DNA from: Erysipelotrichia bacterium
Lineage (GTDB): Bacteria; Muiribacteriota; Ozemobacteria; Ozemobacterales; Ozemobacteraceae
Direction: 5' to 3'
Assembly: GCA_009928855.1 (NCBI GenBank)
Contig: SABV01000004.1
Span: forward strand, 1-41,975
DNA length: 41,975 bases
Shown: in pieces, positions 8,927 through 17,784 of the stretch
How the letters are laid out: each line of letters begins with the position of its first letter
How positions within the stretch are numbered: position 1 is the first letter of the stretch
Made by a program: the position numbers and the translations under genes
Notes under the pieces: generated by a model
Told to the model about the DNA's origin: nothing
Databases searched by the model: none
The model's input: only the letters and a program-made list of their open reading frames with translations

Positions 8927-10687
8927 CTACTCACTATCGAGAAGCTTCATGTCTTCTTCAGCAAGCTGCTGATAAACCCTTACCTGCTCGGCAAACTGCT
9001 CAACAGTGACATGGCCGCTGGTAGTAACGGCTTTTTCGAGACGTGCCGGCAGATAAAGATCAGAAAACCTGAAACCAAAGTTCATTTTTTGCCTGATTTT
9101 CATAGCATGAATTACCCTGGCCACTTTTGCCAGAGCGGCATTGTCGAATTGTTCCATGCCAACAATTTTTAAGCCTTCGCTGACAATTTCGGGTGTATAA
9201 ATATTGCGCGCAAACAGGCATATTACCAGAGAATTAAGAGCCATGCGCCAGACAGACTCCTTATACATGTCTTTGGTCCAATCTGAGTCGGTTTTGGTGC
9301 TGTTTATCTTTTTCTGGTCTATTGAATAACCCGCGCTGTCGAGGTGAGAATGGCGAACTCCGGTGCCATAACCCAGATAGGCATGCAAACCTGTCATATA
9401 ACCAGGCGCCTCGTTCTTGCCGAACGCTATCGCGAAGTCTTTTCCCCCATATTTCTCGCCACAATAAACTGAACCTTTTTCGAGATCACTGTAGAATTCG
9501 TTATGTCGATTGCTGATACGCTCAAGAACCTTCAAAAAAGTCTGCGCATCGCCAAAATTAAGAACAATGCCGTCTGTGTGGGCGGTAGTAAGATATCCAC
9601 GCTGAAAAGCCTCAACAGACCAGGCAAGAATCACACCCATGCTTATGGCGTCCCAGCCCTGTTTTTCTACGTAATAAAGCAGCCTGAGAACATCTTCGCT
9701 GTTGCCGATAGAAAGGTTAGAACCCCAGGCAAAAATAAGCTCATGGTCATATGAAACCTTGAACGTTTTGTACATGTGTTCTTCTTGGTCAAAGCTTTCA
9801 CGCAAGGTCGCCATGTGAATGCAACCGCACTGACAATGGGCACACGCTGTCTGTTGCGACAGGTGCTTTTCGGCAAAAGCTTCGCCGCTGATGCCTTCGG
9901 CGCCCTCAAAATAGCCCTGCGAAAAATTTCGCGTCGGCAGCCCATTGATTTTGCTCAGGGGCACTACGTTGATCGGGGTTCCAAGATCGTGATATTTCTT
10001 CATTTGATCAGAATTGACCACAGCCTGATAAAGTTTATTATAGTAAGCATTAAAAGCCGGGTTTTCTATTTTCCAGTAATTGCCACCAGAAACAACCAGA
10101 GCTTTAACATTCTTGCTGCCAAGAACACCGCCAAGACCGAGACGCCCGAAATGTCTCGACGAATCAACGGTTGCAGCCGCAATTGGAGAAAGTCGTTCGC
10201 CAGCTGGACCTGTTCTGACTATAGAGCGCTTGTAATCTGATTTGTAATGGTCGCGCAGAATTCTTTCGACCGCAAGAGCTGACATGCCACGCAAAGAACT
10301 GGCTGAATTAAACCTGACAGTATTCCCATCTATCTCAATAACGCACGGAAACTCTGATTTACCGCGAATTCTTATAACATGATAACCAGCACCACACATA
10401 GCCATAGCCAGGCGACCACCGGCATGCGATTCGCCCATATTGCCGGTCAAAGGCGATTTAAACATCGCCACAGTTTTTGTAGCCACCGGAACAATTGAAC
10501 TGAGAGGGCCGATGGCGAAGATTATTGGAGCAGCAGCATCATAAGCGTCTGTTTCAGGGGCAAATTCATCAAGAAGAGCGGTTGCGACCCCGGTTCCGCC
10601 GATATAACGGTTAAACAGGGCAGTCACATCGATTTTTTCACTCTTGCCTGAAGAAAGATCAATATCGAGCATGTAAAAATTTCTCAT
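8927..10687 (-). CDS. Aldehyde:ferredoxin oxidoreductase family (tungsten-type) protein
   Basis: N-terminal RNFYMLDIDLSSGKSEKIDV, GPAGERLSPIAAATVDSSRHFGRLGLGGVLGSKNVKALVV, Fe-S motif CAHCQCGC. Confidence 0.93.
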   Translation of the reverse strand: MRNFYMLDIDLSSGKSEKIDVTALFNRYIGGTGVATALLDEFAPETDAYDAAAPIIFAIGPLSSIVPVATKTVAMFKSPLTGNMGESHAGGRLAMAMCGAGYHVIRIRGKSEFPCVIEIDGNTVRFNSASSLRGMSALAVERILRDHYKSDYKRSIVRTGPAGERLSPIAAATVDSSRHFGRLGLGGVLGSKNVKALVVSGGNYWKIENPAFNAYYNKLYQAVVNSDQMKKYHDLGTPINVVPLSKINGLPTRNFSQGYFEGAEGISGEAFAEKHLSQQTACAHCQCGCIHMATLRESFDQEEHMYKTFKVSYDHELIFAWGSNLSIGNSEDVLRLLYYVEKQGWDAISMGVILAWSVEAFQRGYLTTAHTDGIVLNFGDAQTFLKVLERISNRHNEFYSDLEKGSVYCGEKYGGKDFAIAFGKNEAPGYMTGLHAYLGYGTGVRHSHLDSAGYSIDQKKINSTKTDSDWTKDMYKESVWRMALNSLVICLFARNIYTPEIVSEGLKIVGMEQFDNAALAKVARVIHAMKIRQKMNFGFRFSDLYLPARLEKAVTTSGHVTVEQFAEQVRVYQQLAEEDMKLLDSE

Positions 10688-11112
10688 GGCTCAACCTTTC
10701 TGTCACGGTTTATTTCGACCATGTTAATGACACCATTCGGACAGAACTTTGTGCAAACTCCGCATTGTCGGCAGACAATCGGCATTTTTGTTTCGTAATC
10801 CCATTGTAGAGCGTTGGCAATACAAGCCTCGACACACTTATGGCAATTATTGCACTTGTCAGCAGAGAACTCGACACCACCGCCTGAACGTGGGGTCAAA
10901 GCAGCGGTTGGGCATGCTTTGGCGCAGTCAGGTTCGAGGCAGCCGTAGCATGGTCTTATCGAAAAAGCTCCTTCGGCACCGGCATAGTTTTTTACGCGCA
11001 GCGCCGCTTTTTCTACCGTAAGAGCCTTAAACCACGTTCGACTGCATGCAAACATACAGCTGTAGCAGCCAATGCATTGTTCTCGAGCAATAACCCGCAA
11101 TAATTTTGTCAT
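10684..11112 (-). CDS. 4Fe-4S polyferredoxin (AOR partner)
   Basis: Four Cys clusters: CIGCYSCMFAC, CYGCLEPDCAKACP, CNNCHKCVEAC, CRQCGVCTKFCP. 4-nt overlap with the AOR gene. Confidence 0.92.
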   Translation of the reverse strand: MTKLLRVIAREQCIGCYSCMFACSRTWFKALTVEKAALRVKNYAGAEGAFSIRPCYGCLEPDCAKACPTAALTPRSGGGVEFSADKCNNCHKCVEACIANALQWDYETKMPIVCRQCGVCTKFCPNGVINMVEINRDRKVEP

Positions 11113-11128
11113 TCATTTATCTCCACGG

Positions 11129-11851
11129 TCAGTCTTCGTAAATATCATCTCGCAGCTCGACAAAGGCTTTCTGGGATTCCCATAGTCTGGTAAGGGGTGT
11201 AGAAAGCGGCACAAGAATCTCTCTGTATATCTGCAAGGCTCTTTCGGGCGAAAAGATATGGCGAAAAAACCAGAATTCGAAGGGAAAAAAGTGAATTTTT
11301 CCCTTGCCCGCAAATGGTTCAAAGCTTTCGGAGTTTTCAAGAACCCTGGCCTGCAGATCAGTCAAAAAAGATTCGGTAATTACACGCGGTGGAAACGCAA
11401 GATCTTCGACTCTTTCACATTCGCGCTTTCTGTCTTCTTTGAGCAGACCAAAAATACGGCAGGCAAATGGTCTTACCGAATGTATCAGACAGACCCGGGT
11501 TTCATCATCGCGAAATAAGCAACGCAGGCGCTTCTCGCCACTGACCTCAGCCTGGCGCAAATCAAAACGCAATGCTGATTTTACCATCCTGCGAAGTCTT
11601 TCGGGTGGCCAGTTTGTGAGAAGTTCTCTGACGATTCTGTGGTATTCAAGGGAGTAAATAGAAACAGAATTACAGCAGACACCGCAATTACCACATCTGG
11701 TATGCGGCAACTGCTCGTGAAGCATATCAAGCATTTCCATGCCGAAAGCGCCATGTTCAGCTGATGCAGTCAGCACTTTCTGCAGATAAGCACCAAAGTT
11801 TTTTGCTGCTGCGATTTTTATTTTTTGCAACAGTTCAGTGTTTAACTGCAT
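11129..11851 (-). CDS. YkgJ-family cysteine cluster protein
   Basis: CGNCGVCC motif followed by RCLFRDDETRVCLIHSVRPFACRIFG. Confidence 0.82.
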   Translation of the reverse strand: MQLNTELLQKIKIAAAKNFGAYLQKVLTASAEHGAFGMEMLDMLHEQLPHTRCGNCGVCCNSVSIYSLEYHRIVRELLTNWPPERLRRMVKSALRFDLRQAEVSGEKRLRCLFRDDETRVCLIHSVRPFACRIFGLLKEDRKRECERVEDLAFPPRVITESFLTDLQARVLENSESFEPFAGKGKIHFFPFEFWFFRHIFSPERALQIYREILVPLSTPLTRLWESQKAFVELRDDIYED

Positions 11852-11920
11852 GCCGGTTGCTCCCGTCGATAAAATGCTGTAATTATGCAGATTTTTTTGC
11901 TTATTTAAATTTAAAGGGCT

Positions 11921-12172
11921 TTATGCCTGGTTTTTTGCCAGACTCACAGTAAGGTTTCGACCATCCATCGGCTGGCCATTCATACCGTCAACTGCCGATT
12001 GTGCGCTGCTCTCTTCAGCAAACTCAACAAAACCGTATCCTCTTGAGCGGCCAGAATTCCTGTCCATTATTACCTTGGCGCCGACAACAGTGCCAAAGCG
12101 GGCAAATTCTGTTTCGAGCTTGCCATTATCAATACTGAAAGGAAGGTTTCCTACAAAGATTTTAGCAGACAT
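11921..12172 (-). CDS. Single-RRM RNA-binding protein
   Basis: RNP2 KIFVGNLPF and RNP1 RGYGFVEF; 83 aa. Confidence 0.93.
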   Translation of the reverse strand: MSAKIFVGNLPFSIDNGKLETEFARFGTVVGAKVIMDRNSGRSRGYGFVEFAEESSAQSAVDGMNGQPMDGRNLTVSLAKNQA

Positions 12173-12515
12173 CGTCTATATTCCTCCAAAACATTGCACA
12201 ACTCTCTTATTGTTGTGTCAAAAGAATCTTACAGGTATTTTCTCTCAGAGTTAAATTATTTTCAAGCTCTTTTAGACTTTTATTATGTACAAAGCTCTGT
12301 ACCTCACTATTTTCATGGTCTCCGGGCGCTTTCAGCGCACCTTGCGACTTTTGAGATTTCTTGACACTCTTCTATTGCTATGCTACTATTCACAGATACG
12401 ATTGGGTAGTATACCTTTTCTGGGCGAGCAAACGACGAATGCTACGAGCAGCAGTCATCTGCCTGGCCGGAGTAAGCGATAAAATCCCATTCTTATAAGG
12501 TTTTGCCGGGAAATC

Positions 12516-13439
12516 ATGAAAACAAACATAATCGGTTCCAGCGCAGCAATTACGAGTGTTCTAAGCCTTGTGTCAAAGGTTGCCAGTAATGATGTCACTG
12601 TTTTGATTACCGGCGAAAGCGGCACGGGCAAAGAAATGGTTGCTGAAACCATTTTGCAGCAGAGTCCCAGAAAAGGGCGACCTTTTTTGAAGATGAACTG
12701 TGCGGCAATACCTTCAGAGCTCCTTGAAAGTCAAATGTTCGGGCATGAAAGAGGGGCCTTCACCGGCGCAGTAAGCCGCCAGGAAGGCTGTTTTGAGCGT
12801 GCCGACACCGGCGCCCTGTTTCTGGATGAAATAGGCGATATGGCCATGATGACTCAGACGAAGTTGCTTCGGGTTCTACAGGAGCAGGAATTTGAGCGTA
12901 TCGGTGGCAACGAGACGATTCATGTTGATGTACGCATAATGGCAGCCACCAACAAGAATTTGCTCGAAGAAATCAAGCGGGGTCGGTTCAGAGAAGACCT
13001 GTATTACAGGTTAAATGTGGTCGAAATTCACATTCCGCCACTAAGAGAGCGCATGGACGACCTGCCAGAACTGGTAGAGAACTTTGTAAGAGAATTCAAT
13101 GTCAAATACAACAAACCTGGTCTGGCGCTCAGCGCACAAGCGCTTCAAACTCTGCTAAATTATGCATGGCCCGGAAACATCCGAGAGCTTCGCAATGTTA
13201 TCGAAAGATCTATTGTGCTTTCGCGCAGTATGCTGATAGAGCCTGACGATTTTCCTGAAAAAATCAGACAACCCTCAATAATGCCCGGTGAAAACAATGA
13301 TTCTGAGCGAATTCTGACTCTGGACGAAATGGAATGCATGTATGTTAAGAAAGTTTTGGAATACGCAGGCGGCAATAAACTTAAAGCAGCCAGGCTTCTC
13401 AACATCGACCCGAAAACTCTCAGAACAAAGCTTGGGTAG
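12516..13439 (+). CDS. Sigma54-dependent transcriptional activator (AAA+ and Fis-type HTH, no N-terminal sensor domain)
   Basis: GESGTGKE Walker A, GAFTGA loop, FLDEIGDM, C-terminal LKAARLLNIDPKTLRTKL. The AAA+ domain starts almost at the N-terminus. Confidence 0.92.
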   Translation: MKTNIIGSSAAITSVLSLVSKVASNDVTVLITGESGTGKEMVAETILQQSPRKGRPFLKMNCAAIPSELLESQMFGHERGAFTGAVSRQEGCFERADTGALFLDEIGDMAMMTQTKLLRVLQEQEFERIGGNETIHVDVRIMAATNKNLLEEIKRGRFREDLYYRLNVVEIHIPPLRERMDDLPELVENFVREFNVKYNKPGLALSAQALQTLLNYAWPGNIRELRNVIERSIVLSRSMLIEPDDFPEKIRQPSIMPGENNDSERILTLDEMECMYVKKVLEYAGGNKLKAARLLNIDPKTLRTKLG

Positions 13440-13454
13440 ATAAAAGGCGAATCA

Positions 13455-13733
13455 ATGGAAGACGTAATAATAGTAAACAAGATAGAAGAATCCGTGAAAC
13501 AGATGCTTTCCAAGGTTCTTGAAACATCCGCCATGGATCACTGCACCTGTCATCACTGCACTCTTGATATTATCGCTCTGACCCTTAATTCTCTGCCCCC
13601 GAAATACGTTGTTACCAGCATTGGCAATGCTGTTACAGGTGTTGATCTCGAATCATCGCAATGGCAGGCCAATATTACCATGGCGATCTATAAGGCGATT
13701 GAAATTGTAAAAAGGAACCCAAGACACAGTTAA
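13455..13733 (+). CDS. ComFB-family protein
   Basis: 92 aa with MDHCTCHHCTLDIIALTLNSLPPKYVVTSIG, matching the ComFB pattern. Confidence 0.8.
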   Translation: MEDVIIVNKIEESVKQMLSKVLETSAMDHCTCHHCTLDIIALTLNSLPPKYVVTSIGNAVTGVDLESSQWQANITMAIYKAIEIVKRNPRHS

Positions 13734-13762
13734 TTGTGTCTAACTTCCCTGTGGAGGATGAA

Positions 13763-14131
13763 ATGACCGACAAATCGAAATCTGAAAAAGAAAAACTCGG
13801 CTTCGAAAGAAAAGATGCCACCAAAGGCTACATTGTTCTTTCGCTGATTGGCGATCTCGACATGTGGACTCTGCCGACAGCAAAAGAACAGGTTCAGAAG
13901 CTGGTTGAAGAAAACAAGGTAAAAGTGGTTCTTGACCTCGAAAGAACCAATTACATAGATTCTTCTGGCCTCGGCTTTTTTATCGGCACTCTCAAAAAAC
14001 TGAGAGACGCCGGTGGAGAATTGATTTTGATTAACCTGAATGCCTATATCTATGGCATTTTCCAGTTGATCCAGCTGCAGCACATAATCAAAACATACGA
14101 CAGTCTTGAAGAAGCTTCGAAAGAATTTTAA
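13763..14131 (+). CDS. STAS-domain anti-sigma factor antagonist
   Basis: [38 protein letters not shown]. Start moved to 13763, which follows GTGGAGGATGA. Confidence 0.88.
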   Translation: MTDKSKSEKEKLGFERKDATKGYIVLSLIGDLDMWTLPTAKEQVQKLVEENKVKVVLDLERTNYIDSSGLGFFIGTLKKLRDAGGELILINLNAYIYGIFQLIQLQHIIKTYDSLEEASKEF

Positions 14132-14148
14132 AAAGGGAGACCCCAGTA

Positions 14149-14421
14149 ATGAAACAGAACATCCATCCAAAAACCAACCTCATCAATGTTACCTGCGCTT
14201 GTGGCAATTCTTTTGCAACAATTTCAACTTCCAACGAAATGAAAGTTGAAGTTTGCTCAGAATGTCATCCTTTCTTCACCGGCACTCAGCGCTTTGTTGA
14301 CACCACCGGTCGCGTAGAAAGATTCAAAGCCAAACTTGATGCCCAGAAAAAGGCTGCTGCCGAAGTCGAAGCTGTCAAGAAAACCAAAAAAACCGCCAAG
14401 ACCGAAACTAAAGCTGAATAA
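14149..14421 (+). CDS. rpmE: 50S ribosomal protein L31 (Cys-containing type) with Lys/Ala-rich tail
   Basis: [28 protein letters not shown]...[36 protein letters not shown] upstream. Confidence 0.95.
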   Translation: MKQNIHPKTNLINVTCACGNSFATISTSNEMKVEVCSECHPFFTGTQRFVDTTGRVERFKAKLDAQKKAAAEVEAVKKTKKTAKTETKAE

Positions 14422-14438
14422 TCTGCTGATGATCCGGC

Positions 14439-14484
14439 AAAAATCTGCTGCCTGAGCCTATTGAGGTTTGGCGGCAGATTTTTG
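14439..14484 (+). terminator. Rho-independent terminator after rpmE
   Basis: AAAATCTGCTGCC ... GGCGGCAGATTTTT inverted repeat ending in a T run. Confidence 0.7.
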
Positions 14485-14514
14485 CTGAACAGTTATTTTG
14501 AGGGAGCGGCCCAT

Positions 14515-15255
14515 TTGACTCTTTTATTATTGCGCCACACTCCAGACCCCGACCGTCTTGTAGCACTTGCAGCGAGGCGGTGTTATTCGTCGCGGGCCGC
14601 AGAAGACATAGAAGAACATCTTTCACCCGAAGAAATAGCAAAGCTTTTGGACTTTCTCAGACAGCGCAATCACCTGTCACCCTTTGAGCATGCTGATTTC
14701 ACTTTCAGTGCCGATGGTATTTCCAGGGCGTTATCACACCAGCTGGTAAGACACAGAATTGCCTCATACTCGCAGGAAAGCCAACGCTACGTCAATTACA
14801 TGAAAGCAAAACAGCTTTCTTATATTGTTCCACCAACTATCAGGCAAAACCCGGAAGCCCTCAAAATTTTTTCAGAGGCCGCCGACAAAACGCTTGACGC
14901 TTACCGTGCGATGGTAGACGCAGGCGTATCACCTGAAGACGCGCGTTACATTTTCCCTAACGCGATTGAAACCAAGTTTGTTTTTACATTAAATGCCAGA
15001 AGTTTATTTAACTTTTTCGAGCAACGCTGCTGCCTGAAAGCCCAGTGGGAAATCCGCCAACTGGCCTTTGACATGCTCAAAGAAGTGCGCAAAGTTGCGC
15101 CCATGATTTTTAAAAATGCCGGAGCGCCGTGCCAGTATGCCAATATGCCGTACTGCCGCGAAAATGATATCAGCTGCGTGCAATACAAATCTATGCAGAA
15201 GAGGATAAAAGACAATGAGCAAACAGATTCTAGAGGAACTGAGAAAAAACCTTGA
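14515..15255 (+). CDS. thyX: Flavin-dependent thymidylate synthase
   Basis: RHRIASYSQESQRY (RHR-X7-S motif). TTG start at 14515 preceded by GAGGGAG is more likely than 14461, which lies inside the rpmE terminator. Confidence 0.92.
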   Translation: MTLLLLRHTPDPDRLVALAARRCYSSRAAEDIEEHLSPEEIAKLLDFLRQRNHLSPFEHADFTFSADGISRALSHQLVRHRIASYSQESQRYVNYMKAKQLSYIVPPTIRQNPEALKIFSEAADKTLDAYRAMVDAGVSPEDARYIFPNAIETKFVFTLNARSLFNFFEQRCCLKAQWEIRQLAFDMLKEVRKVAPMIFKNAGAPCQYANMPYCRENDISCVQYKSMQKRIKDNEQTDSRGTEKKP

Positions 15256-16303
15256 CGAGATTGACGGCAACCTGATCAAGCTGCTCGACAATCGCACTGA
15301 AATTGTCAAAAAAATTGGCAAAACCAAGCAGGAAGCCGGTATCGAGACCTCTTTTGCGCCTATTCGCGAATCAGAGCTTTTCGGACACCTGAGATCAGCG
15401 AAGTTAAAAAACCTTGATAAAACTGCTCTTGAAAATATTTTTCTGGAAATAGTTTCATCCTCGCGAGCCATTCAGGATGATGGGCGAGTTTGCGTACTTG
15501 GCGAACCTGATGGATGGTTCAACGATGCCGCGATAAGTCGTTTCGGAACAAGCGCCAGAGTATTTGCCGATGAAAATTTTGAAGATTTTTATCAGACTGT
15601 TGCGGCTAATCATGCCAATATCGGCTTCGCTTCATTCACTCCAGAGCACTCTCCTGATATGATGCTTTTGATCGAAAAACTCTTTTCAGGCAAACTTTCT
15701 ATCGTAGAAGAATTCAATTATTCGCCCGAGTTCAGTGTCGTCACCAATACAGCACGTGATCTTTCAGAAGTTCATGAGCTGTGTGTAACCGGCGAAATAC
15801 TTAAACTGATGCGTCACTTTCTGGTCTCGCTCTCATATGACCTGAAAATAAAAATATGCCGCAGCATGGCCGAGGTACACGAAAGTCTGCGCAGCGTCAA
15901 TCCCGTGGGTGCGATACTTCCCGCGAAAATGGTCGAAAGCCTTACAGATCGCATTGTTGTTAAAAACGGCCTCAAATCAGAGTCATTGAATCGCGTTAAA
16001 TTTTTAAGTCTTTCAGCAACCCCTGCCTATGACTTCGCCCCCGGGCTAAAAACCATGCTGCTGTTTCCGGTTACCCATGCAAACAGCGAGCACTGGTATG
16101 ACATAATAACGGGCATGCGCCAGCATAAAATAAACATAGCGGGTATTCACAGCCTCAATTGCGCAGAAAAACCCTGGGATACCATATTGATAATCGAGCT
16201 GCTGCTGCCAGAAAAATATGAAATCTTCGAACTGTTGCTCAAAGAATTCGAAACCAAAAATCTCATGGTGCGATGCTGCGGTTTTTACCCTGTTTTTAAA
16301 TAA
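15215..16303 (+). CDS. P-protein-like: chorismate mutase domain plus divergent prephenate dehydratase/ACT-like region
   Basis: AroQ-like N-terminus (LRKNLDEIDGNLIKLLDNRTEIVKKIGKTK ... IFLEIVSSSRAIQ) followed by a PDT-like layout (CVLGEPDGWFNDAAISRFG) with poorly conserved motifs. 41-nt overlap with thyX. Confidence 0.7.
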   Translation: MSKQILEELRKNLDEIDGNLIKLLDNRTEIVKKIGKTKQEAGIETSFAPIRESELFGHLRSAKLKNLDKTALENIFLEIVSSSRAIQDDGRVCVLGEPDGWFNDAAISRFGTSARVFADENFEDFYQTVAANHANIGFASFTPEHSPDMMLLIEKLFSGKLSIVEEFNYSPEFSVVTNTARDLSEVHELCVTGEILKLMRHFLVSLSYDLKIKICRSMAEVHESLRSVNPVGAILPAKMVESLTDRIVVKNGLKSESLNRVKFLSLSATPAYDFAPGLKTMLLFPVTHANSEHWYDIITGMRQHKINIAGIHSLNCAEKPWDTILIIELLLPEKYEIFELLLKEFETKNLMVRCCGFYPVFK

Positions 16304-16408
16304 ATGCCTTTTGAGGCAAAACAAAAAAAGCGGGGCAAAAAGCTTTACGGAGCCTTATTTTAGCGGTAGAATCTGTTCTATCGTAAAATTTTGTAACGGA
16401 AAATCGGC

Positions 16409-17779
16409 ATGAAAATAGTAATCTCCGGCGGCACTGAAATTGGGCTGCTTTTTGCAAGGCATCTGGCGAACAACAACGATCTGCATGTAATAGAAACACT
16501 TCCACAGGCGCTCAATCAGTTGGAACAACTGGATCTGCAAATTATTCATGGCAATCCAACCAGTCTTGCAGTACTTCAGGAGGCCAAAGTTGCCGAAGCA
16601 GACGCATTCATTGCCTGCGCCCATTCAGACGAGGTCAATGTCATCTCGTGTCTTGCGGTAAAGCAGCTTGGCAAGGCGCAAACGTTCTGCTTTGTAAACA
16701 AAGCTCACTATTTTGAAACATTTGCCGGTGAACTTGGTGAACAGCTGGTTATTGACCAGCTGATCTGGCCAGAAAAGCTGCTGGGCGAATATATTGCAAA
16801 AATAATAAGAGTGCCCGGAGCGATAGATGTCAAAGTTTTTGACCGCGAAGACTTGAAGCTTCTCGAGTTCAGGCTCAAATCAGGCAATTTTGCCATCGGC
16901 AAGCAACTCAAAGACCTGCAAATTCCGCATGGAGCCCTTGCCGTTGCTCTGTTTCGCAATGACAGCACGATTATTCCGAGCGGGCTCACCAAACTGCAGG
17001 AAAACGACAAAATCATCTTTATGGGCCACGAAGCGAGTATGCGCAAAATTGAAAGCCGCTTTAACCCTTCGCCCGGCAAGAGCCTGAACATACTCATAGT
17101 TGGCGGCGGCAATGTCGGCTATATACTCGCCAAATCCCTCGAAGCATTCAACAATATCAAGATCAGACTCATAGAAAAGTCGCTGCCGCAGTGTCAACTG
17201 CTCACTGAGCTTCTGTCAGATCGTGTTCTCATACTTCACGCCGACGGTTCAGACTCGGCTTTTCTGCGCTCTCAACAGATTGATAACTGCGACTGTTTTG
17301 TTTCCGTAACAGGCAATGACGAACGCAATCTTATGGTGTCTCTGCATGCAAAAACCCTTAACGCCAAAAAAGTTATAACCCGCGCACATTCGGCAGAAAA
17401 TATAGATTTTTTTGAAAAACTTGGCATAGATGTGGCATTGAGCTCTCAGTTTAATGCGGTTCAGAGTGTTAATCGCCAGATCGCCAAAGACGCCATTGAT
17501 GTTTTTACCATTTTCGAAAAAGGCAAAGCCGAAATCAGAGAAATTGCTGTACCGGCAGATTTTCCGCCCAGCCGACTCATGGATTTGAAACTGCCGGAAG
17601 GTGTCATTATTGCAGCAATCAAACGCGGCGGGCACACACTTGTTCCCGGTGGTGAAGACAAAGTCAAAGGTAAAGACCACCTCAGAGTTTTCTGCGCATC
17701 AGATCAGGGCGAAACCCTTACCGATTTTCTGATGCAAAAAGTTCGTGAAGCCGCCGAAGAATTCGAAGCAAACACATAA
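16409..17779 (+). CDS. trkA: Trk potassium uptake NAD-binding protein TrkA
   Basis: Duplicated RCK architecture; ILIVGGGNVGYILAKSLE and TrkA-C domains; immediately followed by trkH. Confidence 0.92.
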   Translation: MKIVISGGTEIGLLFARHLANNNDLHVIETLPQALNQLEQLDLQIIHGNPTSLAVLQEAKVAEADAFIACAHSDEVNVISCLAVKQLGKAQTFCFVNKAHYFETFAGELGEQLVIDQLIWPEKLLGEYIAKIIRVPGAIDVKVFDREDLKLLEFRLKSGNFAIGKQLKDLQIPHGALAVALFRNDSTIIPSGLTKLQENDKIIFMGHEASMRKIESRFNPSPGKSLNILIVGGGNVGYILAKSLEAFNNIKIRLIEKSLPQCQLLTELLSDRVLILHADGSDSAFLRSQQIDNCDCFVSVTGNDERNLMVSLHAKTLNAKKVITRAHSAENIDFFEKLGIDVALSSQFNAVQSVNRQIAKDAIDVFTIFEKGKAEIREIAVPADFPPSRLMDLKLPEGVIIAAIKRGGHTLVPGGEDKVKGKDHLRVFCASDQGETLTDFLMQKVREAAEEFEANT

Positions 17780-17784
17780 TTTTC

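Noticed and set aside
12285-12482. 65 aa ORF in frame with and upstream of the sigma54 activator, possible lost sensor domain
   Set aside because: Sequence does not resemble a receiver, PAS or GAF domain, and a stop at 12480 separates it; no evidence of a pseudogenised sensor.
16364-16383. CGGTAGAATCTGTTCTATCG hairpin between the PheA-like gene and trkA
   Set aside because: Short 8-bp stem with a G-U pair and only a weak AT run after it; could be chance.
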